Shown here: one piece after another, positions 7,394-13,523 of the stretch
Position numbering within the stretch: position 1 is the first letter of the stretch
How the letters are laid out: every line of letters starts with the position of its first letter
NCBI GenBank assembly: GCA_964569055.1
Contig: CAZMSZ010000165.1
Span: 1-15,309 of the forward strand
Origin: JAWLGW01 sp964569055
Lineage (GTDB): Bacteria > Planctomycetota > J058
Reading direction: 5' to 3'
DNA length: 15,309 bases
Program-made: the position numbers and the translations under genes
The notes under the pieces: generated by a model
The model's input: the letters and a program-made list of their open reading frames with translations, nothing else
The model's database searches: none
What the model was told of the DNA's origin: nothing

Positions 7394-8008
7394 TCAGCCG
7401 CAGGGCGGCCGGGAGCGAGTGCGACAGCCTTCCGATTCCGACTCCGACCCCGCTTCCGATTCCGATTCCGACTCCGATTCCGACTCCGACTCCGACTCCG
7501 ACTCCGACTCCGACTCCGACTCCGATTCCGAACCGGACTCCGACTCCGAACCGGACTCCGACTCCGAGTCCGACTCCGAGGCGTCCTGTGCGACGCCCAG
7601 CGAGGAATCAAGCGCAGAGGCCGCCGAGGACGCAGAGGCCCTCTGCGCGCTCGGCGATCTCTGCGCTTCGTGCTCGCTCGGCTGGCCAACGCGGTCTGCA
7701 GTGCGACAGCCTTCCGATTTCGATTCGGAGTCGGAATCGGAAGCAGAACGACGCGGCGAGCGCGGCGGTGACCGCGAGCGGGTCGGGATCCGGCCACGCG
7801 TGCGGGCGGTCGAACCGGGTGGCCGGTAGCGATCGGCGCCGAGGTCCCAACCGGTGAGGTCCTGGGCGTTCACCACGACCCACACGCGCGCGCTGGAGGC
7901 CGCGACCGCCCAGCGTGGGCTCGCGGCGCGCGTGAGCGCCGGGAGCGCCGCGCCCACGACGACGAGCGCCACGGCCACGAGCGCGATCACCAGCACCCTT
8001 CGGCGCAC
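7394..8008 (-). CDS. Small signal-anchored protein, probably decayed; C-terminal half made of Ser-Glu repeats
   Basis: The GTG at 8008 lies 16 bp after the CpsD-like gene, so this is the last reading frame of that operon; 204 aa. Residues 1-28 form a clear signal anchor (MRRRVLVIALVAVALVVVGA). Residues 29-62 look like ordinary protein, including VVVNAQDLTGWDLGADRYRP. From about 7825 the annotated frame becomes Arg/Pro/Ser-rich, while the neighbouring frame (7745-7818) keeps near-total GC at third positions and reads TRFDRPHAWPDPDPLAVTAA. This suggests a one-base deletion near 7816-7827. Past 7742 both frames run into repeat DNA, giving SESE tracts and two SEGCRT segments. Likely a frameshifted gene whose 3' end was overrun by the repeat; less likely a genuine Ser-Glu-repeat surface protein. 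The function is unknown. Confidence 0.45.
   Translation of the reverse strand: MRRRVLVIALVAVALVVVGAALPALTRAASPRWAVAASSARVWVVVNAQDLTGWDLGADRYRPPGSTARTRGRIPTRSRSPPRSPRRSASDSDSESKSEGCRTADRVGQPSEHEAQRSPSAQRASASSAASALDSSLGVAQDASESDSESESGSESESGSESESESESESESESESESESESESEAGSESESEGCRTRSRPPCG
7431..7580. repeat. Tandem hexamer array (25 x TCCGAN)
   Basis: Twenty-five consecutive hexamers, mostly TCCGAC or TCCGAT, with a few TCCGAA, TCCGAG and CCGGAC units and one CCCGCT. No unit has an insertion or deletion. It is preceded by the boundary GCGACAGCCT (7421-7430), which recurs at 7703 and, slightly altered, at 15236. The + strand would encode Ser-Asp repeats and the - strand Ser-Glu repeats. It lies between the convergent dehydratase gene and the end of the EPS-type operon. 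A microsatellite-like repeat element is the favoured reading. Confidence 0.9.
7610..7668. repeat. 59-bp near-perfect palindrome with CGCAGAG motifs
   Basis: The arms 7610-7638 and 7640-7668 pair at 25 of 29 positions around a single-base centre at 7639. Each arm begins AAGCGCAGAG, contains CGCCGAG and ends CGCAGAGG. A transcript could fold into a very stable hairpin without a loop, and there is no T-run of a classical terminator. Similar CGCAGAG-type sequence recurs at 15190-15206 next to the second hexamer array, so the palindrome appears to be one module of a composite element. Confidence 0.85.
7703..7742. repeat. Second GCGACAGCCTTCCGATT boundary with small inverted hexamer cluster
   Basis: GCGACAGCCTTCCGATT repeats the sequence at 7421-7437 exactly. 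It is followed by TCGATTCGGAGTCGGAATCGG, one hexamer run facing another in opposite orientation, so 7711-7742 can fold back on itself (TTCCGATTTCGATTC against GGAGTCGGAATCGGAA). Only a few units are present, unlike the 25-unit array at 7431. Confidence 0.75.
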
Positions 8009-8024
8009 GCGGATCTCGCTCGCC

Positions 8025-9743
8025 TCAGCCCGCGTTGTAGACCACGCCGAGGGTCGGCGCGTCGGCGAGCATGCTCGCGGCGGAGAGGGCGGCTCGGCGT
8101 GGGGTGCGCCCGCCGCGGACCACCAGCAACACGCCGTCGGCCTGGCGGCTGAGGGCGGTCGCGACCGGGCCCGCGAGGAGCGGCGGGCCGTCGATCAGGA
8201 TCAGGCCGTCGGGCGCCAGGTCGGTCAGCACGGTCAGCAGGTGGCCGACGTCGTCGGAGGTGAGCAGGCGCTCGAGGTCGCTGCCGGGGGGCCCCAGCGG
8301 GAGCAGGTCGAGGCCCTCCGAGAGCTCGATCAGGTAGCGGCGCGGGTCGTCGTGGTCGCGCAGCACGTCGAGGAGCCCCGCGTCCGCGACCCCCAGCCCG
8401 AACGCCCGCAGCAGGTGCTCGCCGGCCGGGTCGGCCGAGACCAAGAAGGCGTGACGCTCGCCCGCCGCGGCCGCCGCCAGGGCCAGGTTGGCGGCGACCG
8501 TGGTCCGCCCGTCGCCGCGGCGCGGGCTGGTCACGAGCACCGCGCGCGGGCGGGCGCCCTCGCCGCGCAGGAGCTGCTGATAGAGGCGCGCGTAGCCCGC
8601 CGCCGCCGCGCCCTCGGGCGCTCGGGCGCACACCAGCGCGCGGTCGAGCGCGTCGAACTGAAGCGCGCCGACCCGGCGCTGCGGCTCGGGGGCCGGCTCG
8701 CGCAGCCGGAAGCGCTGCAGCGCGGCGTCGCGCTGCAGGTCGGCGCGCGACACGCGGCGGGTGGGGTTGGCGGGAACGACCGCGCGCGGCCGCTCGGGCG
8801 CGGGCGCCGGGTCGGCCGCGGCGGCGCGCTCGTCGAGCGACCACTTGCGCGTCGGCTCGTCCTTCTTGTTCGCGCTGGCGCCGGCCTCCTTGTTGGCGGC
8901 CCAGCGCTGCGTGCCCGCGCCGTCGGTCTCCGCCGGCTGGGCGAGCTCGGCGCGCGAGAACGGCCGGGTGGCCGGGTCGTCGCCATCGCCCTCGAGCTCG
9001 CTGCGGGAGAAGGGGCGCGTGGCGGGGTCGTCGTCCTCCTCCGCGCTCGCGCCCAGCCCGGCCGCGCTCGCGTCGAACCCGTGCGGCCGGAGGAGCGCCG
9101 CCAGCTCCTCCGCCGTCGCCGGCTTGGCGTCGGCCTCCGAGCCCGACAGCCGGATCACGCGCCGGCGCGCGTTGGTGTCCTCCTCCTCCAGCTCGGGCAG
9201 GCTCTCGTCGAGGAGGGCAGCCCAGTCGGCGTCGTCCTCGCCCCACTGCACCCGGCTCGCCGCCCCACCCCGCGGGGGCGCCTGCGGCGACGCGCTCCGC
9301 GGCGCGGGGGCGCTGCGGGCGGGCGCGGCCGCGCTCGGGGTGCGCAGCGCGTCGAGCAGGTCGTCCTTGTCGTAGCTGCGCGAGCCGCCGCCGGTGGTCC
9401 CGTTCTTGAGCGAGACGGTCTCCACCACGCCGGCCAGCGGGTCGTCCTCGAGCGGCGGCGCGCTCGCCGCCGCCTGGCGCAGCTCGTCGCCGAAGTCGAC
9501 CGGCGGGGGCAGGATTTGGTGGATCCCGCTGCTGGCGAGCCGCCGCACCGCCTGGGTGTCGCCGCCGTCGAAGGCGGGGAGCGGCGCGGGCCGCTCGTCG
9601 TCGGGACCGTCGTCGTCGTCGGCCACCAGCACCAGCAGCGCGCCGCAGGCCTCGCAGCGGCAGCGGTCGAGCTCGAGGAGCTGCGCGGGGGTGACCGCGA
9701 TCGAGGTCTCGCAGCGCTCGCAGTAGGCGCGGGTGACGATCAT
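8025..9743 (-). CDS. CpsD/CapB-like P-loop ATPase with N-terminal zinc ribbon (polysaccharide co-polymerase partner)
   Basis: A 572-aa cytoplasmic protein. Its C-terminal ~175 residues resemble the bacterial tyrosine-kinase/MinD-like ATPases that partner Wzz-type proteins. A Cys4 zinc ribbon opens the protein (Cys8, Cys11, Cys28/30, Cys33). A long disordered acidic and proline-rich linker follows (41-355), holding repeated TR..S motifs (ATRPFSRSEL, ATRPFSRAEL, PTRKWSLDER, PTRRVSRADL). The ATPase begins VTSPRRGDGRTTVAANLA (404-421): the Walker A Lys is replaced by Arg413. The Walker A' Asp is also altered (FLVSADPAG, Ser436). The Walker B-like LILIDGPP (514-521) is intact. There is no C-terminal tyrosine cluster. 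The ATG overlaps the upstream stop as ATGA, so translation is coupled to the Wzz-like gene. It may regulate export without being a kinase. Confidence 0.85.
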   Translation of the reverse strand: MIVTRAYCERCETSIAVTPAQLLELDRCRCEACGALLVLVADDDDGPDDERPAPLPAFDGGDTQAVRRLASSGIHQILPPPVDFGDELRQAAASAPPLEDDPLAGVVETVSLKNGTTGGGSRSYDKDDLLDALRTPSAAAPARSAPAPRSASPQAPPRGGAASRVQWGEDDADWAALLDESLPELEEEDTNARRRVIRLSGSEADAKPATAEELAALLRPHGFDASAAGLGASAEEDDDPATRPFSRSELEGDGDDPATRPFSRAELAQPAETDGAGTQRWAANKEAGASANKKDEPTRKWSLDERAAAADPAPAPERPRAVVPANPTRRVSRADLQRDAALQRFRLREPAPEPQRRVGALQFDALDRALVCARAPEGAAAAGYARLYQQLLRGEGARPRAVLVTSPRRGDGRTTVAANLALAAAAAGERHAFLVSADPAGEHLLRAFGLGVADAGLLDVLRDHDDPRRYLIELSEGLDLLPLGPPGSDLERLLTSDDVGHLLTVLTDLAPDGLILIDGPPLLAGPVATALSRQADGVLLVVRGGRTPRRAALSAASMLADAPTLGVVYNAG

Positions 9744-11968
9744 GCCGCGTCCCCGCCCACCACCCCGGCCAGCGGGAGCCCGAGCGTCTCGATCGCCTCG
9801 ACCGGGTCGTGGAACACGTCGCGGCGCAGCTCCGCCAGCGCGGCCAGCGCGAGCGCGAGGAGCAGCGCCAGGCCGAGCGCCGCGGGCAGGCGTCGCAGCG
9901 CGCTCACGCGCTCCACCGCGCGCGCGGGGAGCTGCAGGGCCAGCGGTGCGGGCTCGCCCTCCTGGCCCGAGAGGGCCGCGAGGGCGCTCGCCTCGGCCAG
10001 GAGGCGGGCGGCGAGCGCGTCGGCCGCGGCGACCGCCGCCGCCTCGCTGGCCGCGGTGGTCCGCAGCGAGAGCAGGTCGACCCCCTCCCCGCGGCGGAGC
10101 GCGTCGACCCGCACCGCGAGCCCGGCGGGCGCCGGCGCCGCGCCGACCAGCAGGTCGCGCGCCTGCTCGAGCGGCGTGCGGGTGGCTGACGCGCCGACCC
10201 GCTCGGCGAGCGCCGCGAGGGCGTCGGGCGCGGTGGCCGTCGCGACGAGGCGATCGGCGGGCCCGAGGTAGGGCGCGTAGCCGGTCACGCCCACGCTCGC
10301 CTCCGCCACGAACAGCGGGGGCAGGAGCGCGAGCCCGCCCACCAACAGCGCCGCCAGCGCGGCGAACGTCGCCGCGGCCAGCGGCAGCCGACGGCGCACC
10401 GCGCGGCCCCAGGCGCGCCGGGCCTGGGGGCGGGCCCGCCGGTCGGTGCGGTTGCGGGTCAGCCCGCGCGCCAGCTCCCCGCGCACCGCGGCCAGCTCCT
10501 CGCGTCGCTCGTGCGTCGCCTCCTCGAGCAGCTCCAGCCGGCCCACCACGGCGCGCTGGGTCGCCTCGAGCGCCTCGCTGGCGCGGGCGACCTCGGCCGC
10601 GGCCGCCTGGCTCGCCGCGGCGCGCGCCTCGTCGGGCGAGGGGAAGCGGCCCACGCGCGCGGCGACCTCGCGCTCGAGCTCCTCGCGCAGGGCGGCGCGC
10701 GCCGCCTCGAGCGCGTCGGTCGCGGCGCTCACCGCCTGCTCGCGCGCCCGCGGCGCCTCCTCGGAGCGGACCACGTCCGCGGCCACGGCCGCGGCCCGCT
10801 CGTCGATCCGGGCCGTGAGCCCGAGCAGCCCGTCCGCCTCGAGCCGCGCGTCGAGGATCTTGAGCGCCCGCTGGAACATGCCGTCCACCAGCGAGGTCAC
10901 GTCGTCCTGCGCCAGGCGCTTGCGCACCTCCTGCAGCGCCTCGTGGGTGATCTGCTCGCGCGCCGCGCGCGGCACGCCCTCCTCGACCAGCTCGAGCCGC
11001 AGCCGCTCGGTCACGCGCGCCTCGACCCCCTCGGCCGTGGCCTTGACCTCGCGCAGCGCCTGCTCGAGCGCCAGCGTGCGCTCGCCGAGCTGGTGGGTCA
11101 GCTCGACGAGGTCCTCGCCCTCGAGGAGCTGCCGCAGGGTGCGGCGCGCCTGCTCGCGCGCGGCGTGGCCGGCTCGGCGCGCGATCTGGAGCTTGCCGAC
11201 GTGCTCCTCCACCTCCTTGCGGATCAGCCCCCGCAGCCGCCCCTCGTCGAGCGGCTCGGCCTCGGCGCGTCCGGCCGGCGGCGGCGCCGGGCGACGGGTC
11301 AGGCGCGGGTGCGCGCCGCTGGCGGTGGCGGGCGCGTCCTCCGCGCGCACGGTGCGCCGCGGCGGCGGCGGGGGGCGGCGGGTCAGGCGTGGATCCTGCG
11401 GGCGCGGCGCGGGGCCGCTGGCGGCCTGCGCGGGGCGCGGGTGGCCGCCGCTCACGGCCGGGCCGCGCGGGTGCGCGCCCGTCACCGTCGGGGCGCGCCG
11501 GTGCGCACCCGTCACGGCCGGGCCGCGCGCGTGGGCGCCGCTCACGGCGGGGCCGGGCGCGCGCGAGGTGAGCGCGCCGAGCGGCGGCGCCGGCGGGCGC
11601 GGGGAGGCGCCGCTCGCGCCGGGCCGCTGGGTGAGGCGCCCGGGCGGGCGCGGCAGCACGCCCGACACGCCCGCGCGCGGCGCCTCGAGCCGACCGCCGC
11701 AGGTCTCGCAGGGGACGGCCGCGGGGTCCTCGCGCGCGAGCACGTAGGTCATGCGCGCGCAGTCCACGCAGCCATGACCCTGGCGCCGGCGCACCAGCAG
11801 GAGCTCGCGGCATACGGCCGGGGCGAGGTCGCGCCGCTCGAGCAGCACCTGCTCGAGCGGCAAGCGCCGAGCGGTCGCCTCGCGCAGCGCCTCGTCGAGG
11901 CGCCCGGGCGAGAGCAGGGCCCGCTCGCTCAGGAGCTCATGCAGCGCCCGGTTCGCGCTCTCGCCCAA
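9740..11968 (-). CDS. Wzz-type polysaccharide co-polymerase-like protein with large N-terminal cytoplasmic extension
   Basis: A predicted inner-membrane protein of 742 aa. In order: a helical domain (6-60) resembling the N-terminus of T2SS/MshE ATPases (HELLSERALLSPGRLDEALR); a Cys4 zinc ribbon (Cys67, Cys70, Cys87, Cys90); a Pro-rich linker with four decapeptides (139-178) and three RLT(Q/R)RP motifs; a long coiled-coil region (240-500); TM1 (529-550); a short Wzz-like periplasmic part with LLSLRTTAASEAAAVAAADALAAR (632-655); TM2 (694-713); and the typical Wzz end, DPVEAIETLGLPLAGVV. TTG 11968 was chosen for the ideal GGAGG 7 bases upstream; GTG 12001 adds 11 residues and lacks a Shine-Dalgarno. 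The CpsD-like partner gene overlaps its stop. It likely controls polysaccharide chain length or export. Confidence 0.85.
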   Translation of the reverse strand: MGESANRALHELLSERALLSPGRLDEALREATARRLPLEQVLLERRDLAPAVCRELLLVRRRQGHGCVDCARMTYVLAREDPAAVPCETCGGRLEAPRAGVSGVLPRPPGRLTQRPGASGASPRPPAPPLGALTSRAPGPAVSGAHARGPAVTGAHRRAPTVTGAHPRGPAVSGGHPRPAQAASGPAPRPQDPRLTRRPPPPPRRTVRAEDAPATASGAHPRLTRRPAPPPAGRAEAEPLDEGRLRGLIRKEVEEHVGKLQIARRAGHAAREQARRTLRQLLEGEDLVELTHQLGERTLALEQALREVKATAEGVEARVTERLRLELVEEGVPRAAREQITHEALQEVRKRLAQDDVTSLVDGMFQRALKILDARLEADGLLGLTARIDERAAAVAADVVRSEEAPRAREQAVSAATDALEAARAALREELEREVAARVGRFPSPDEARAAASQAAAAEVARASEALEATQRAVVGRLELLEEATHERREELAAVRGELARGLTRNRTDRRARPQARRAWGRAVRRRLPLAAATFAALAALLVGGLALLPPLFVAEASVGVTGYAPYLGPADRLVATATAPDALAALAERVGASATRTPLEQARDLLVGAAPAPAGLAVRVDALRRGEGVDLLSLRTTAASEAAAVAAADALAARLLAEASALAALSGQEGEPAPLALQLPARAVERVSALRRLPAALGLALLLALALAALAELRRDVFHDPVEAIETLGLPLAGVVGGDAA
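11435..11554 (-). repeat. Four in-frame 30-bp repeats encoding GPAVSGAHxR-type decapeptides
   Basis: Residues 139-178 of the Wzz-like protein are four units: GPAVSGAHAR, GPAVTGAHRR, APTVTGAHPR and GPAVSGGHPR. The DNA repeats in 30-bp steps with mostly silent or conservative differences, so the array has kept its frame. It lies in the disordered linker between the zinc ribbon and the coiled coil. Confidence 0.85.
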
Positions 11969-12007
11969 GGGTTCGCCTCCGCCCCGCACCACGAGCAGCA
12001 CACGCCC

Positions 12008-12043
12008 GCACCGACGAGCCTACCGATTCGGTCGGCTCGGTGC
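12008..12043. promoter_or_regulatory. Strong inverted repeat upstream of the Wzz-like/CpsD-like operon
   Basis: The left arm GCACCGACGAGCCTACCGA (12008-12026) pairs with TCGGTCGGCTCGGTGC (12028-12043): 15 of 16 pairs, with a 3-base bulge (CGA). It lies between the LOG gene stop and the Wzz-like start, 40 bases before TTG 11968. It has no T-run, so an operator or a 5'-leader hairpin is as likely as a terminator for the LOG gene. On the - strand it includes TAGGCT (12022-12017), a possible -10 box. Confidence 0.6.
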
Positions 12044-12087
12044 ATCCGGGGGCGAGCGATCGAACCGCCGCCCGCGCGAGGGAGGCC

Positions 12088-13353
12088 TCAGGTCAGCTCG
12101 TACAGCGGGATCACCGCCGGGCGGAGGCGCGGCGGGTGCTCCTCGATGAACCGCGCCGCCTCGGCCGGCGTGTCGACGAGCGCCAGCAGGTCGCCGTAGA
12201 CCTGCTGCGCCCCGCGCTCGCGCACGAACGTCTGCAGCAGCGCGAACACGCTCGCCCAGCGCGCGCGGCCCAAGAAGACCATCGGGCTGCGGTAGCAGTA
12301 GGTGGCGTAGTGGTTCTGGGCGAGGTCCATGAAGACCTCCTGCAGCGTGCCGGCGCTCCCGGGCGCGTAGACCACGCCGGCGGTGGCGATCGCGAGCAGC
12401 CCGTCCTCGCGCAGGCTGTTCGAGAAGTACTTCGCCACGTGGGTGGCGAACAGGTTGGTCGGCTCGTGCCCATAGAACCAGGTCGGGATCGCCACGCTCC
12501 GCCCCACGCCCGGGCGGTCGCGCTCGAAGGCGGCCGCGACGTCCGCCTCGGGTCCGAGCCGGCGCACGGCCTCGTGGGCCGCGGCGAAGTAGGCCCGGAT
12601 CGCGTCGAGGTAGGCGGGGGTCCCCTCGCGCTCGCCTCCGTGGAAGCGGTCGGCGCGCTCGAGCAGGGCCACGGCCGCCTCGACCACCTCGATCCGGGCG
12701 TAGCACGCCAGCCAGGCGCCGAGGTTGGCGGCCTCCATGACTCCGGGGCCGCCGCCGCTCGCGACCAGGTAGCCGGCCCGGGTGAGGCGCCAGGTCAGCT
12801 CGGCCACCGCGCGGTAGGAGGAGTCGCTGCGCGGCGTCCCGTGGCCGCCCATCACGGCCACCACCCCGCGCCCCGCGTGGGCCTCGAGCACCTCCTGCAG
12901 CGCGTCGTCGATCGCGAGGTCGTGCAGCCGCTGCGCGAGGCTCTCGCGCAGCGCGACCCCGCCCGGGTCGCGCCGCTCGCGGTCGTAGTGGGCGAAGATC
13001 CGAAAGTCGCGGGTCGCCACGTAGCCGCCCGCCTCGTAGCCCTCGAGCAGCTCGTCGACGGTGTAGAGCGCGCGGCGGTAGGGCTCGTAGGGGAGCCCGC
13101 CCAGCTCGGGGAACACGGCCGCGCCGCCGTCGATCGCCGCCGCGCGCTGGGCGTCGTCGCGGAAGCGGCAGCCGAGCAGCACCGCCCCCGCGAGCGCCAG
13201 CGCGCCCAGGTCGTAGCCCGAGAGGTCGAGCCCCTGCACGACCAGCCCGCGCAGGTCGCCGCCCTCGGCGACCCGCGTGGCCAGCGCGGCCGGCTCGTCC
13301 AGCTCGCCGCGGCGGTGCTTGGCTCTCCAGGGCTTGAGCGGGTCGTCGGTCAT
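12088..13353 (-). CDS. LOG-family Rossmann-fold nucleotide-binding protein (PpnN/LOG type)
   Basis: A 421-aa protein of the LOG family, whose members cleave nucleoside 5'-monophosphates to free base and ribose 5-phosphate. Both family signatures are present: SGGGPGVMEAAN (199-210) and PGSAGTLQE (331-339, the PGGxGTxxE motif with Ser for the second Gly). VMGGHGTPRSD (167-177) opens the Rossmann core. It is longer than the usual 190-270 aa single-domain LOG proteins. About 160 N-terminal residues include a pentapeptide-like stretch (LRGLVVQGLDLSGYDLGALA, 34-53), and an insert of about 80 residues (215-290) separates the two motifs. ATG 13353 was chosen as the start; the Shine-Dalgarno is poor. 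It lies upstream of the Wzz-like operon on the same strand, separated by 86 bp and a hairpin, so cotranscription is possible. Confidence 0.9.
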   Translation of the reverse strand: MTDDPLKPWRAKHRRGELDEPAALATRVAEGGDLRGLVVQGLDLSGYDLGALALAGAVLLGCRFRDDAQRAAAIDGGAAVFPELGGLPYEPYRRALYTVDELLEGYEAGGYVATRDFRIFAHYDRERRDPGGVALRESLAQRLHDLAIDDALQEVLEAHAGRGVVAVMGGHGTPRSDSSYRAVAELTWRLTRAGYLVASGGGPGVMEAANLGAWLACYARIEVVEAAVALLERADRFHGGEREGTPAYLDAIRAYFAAAHEAVRRLGPEADVAAAFERDRPGVGRSVAIPTWFYGHEPTNLFATHVAKYFSNSLREDGLLAIATAGVVYAPGSAGTLQEVFMDLAQNHYATYCYRSPMVFLGRARWASVFALLQTFVRERGAQQVYGDLLALVDTPAEAARFIEEHPPRLRPAVIPLYELT

Positions 13354-13523
13354 GGGGCCCCAGTCTGGCGGGCCGGCTCGCGCCTCGCCAGCGAGCCGCG
13401 CATTTCGGGCCAGTCGCTACTCAAACGGCACGCAAACGGAGACGTCGGCGATCGGCTCGCGAGTTAGAGCGGGCCCAGCCAGGCCGGGGGTTTGCTTCTC
13501 GGCTCAGCGGAGGAGTCGTACCC

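Noticed and set aside
7431..7580. CRISPR array
   Set aside because: The unit is a 6-bp tandem repeat without spacers, and no cas gene is present.
6292..7797. Upstream extension of the acyltransferase frame on the - strand
   Set aside because: It is antisense to the dehydratase and includes translated hexamer repeats; ATG 6291 gives a normal PlsC length.
6399..7829. + strand frame ending in Ser-Asp repeats, resembling an Sdr-type surface protein
   Set aside because: Its first two thirds are an out-of-frame reading of the dehydratase, with no signal peptide or domain. The Ser-Asp stretch comes from the hexamer array.
7820..7880. DLTGW motif as a DUF1080/3-keto-disaccharide hydrolase domain
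   Set aside because: Only this pentapeptide matches; the protein is far too short for that beta-sandwich domain.
9744..11813. Upstream extension of the CpsD-like frame
   Set aside because: It is an out-of-frame reading of the Wzz-like gene (Arg/Ala/Pro-rich). The ATG overlapping the Wzz-like stop and the zinc ribbon right after it mark the true start.
7854..12199. Long + strand open frames antisense to the polysaccharide operon
   Set aside because: Biased Arg/Ser/Ala composition and no motifs, while the - strand frames have clear domains and coding-type third positions.
12040..13467. 475-codon + strand frame antisense to the LOG gene
   Set aside because: Gln/His/Arg-rich shadow without motifs; the LOG signatures are on the - strand.
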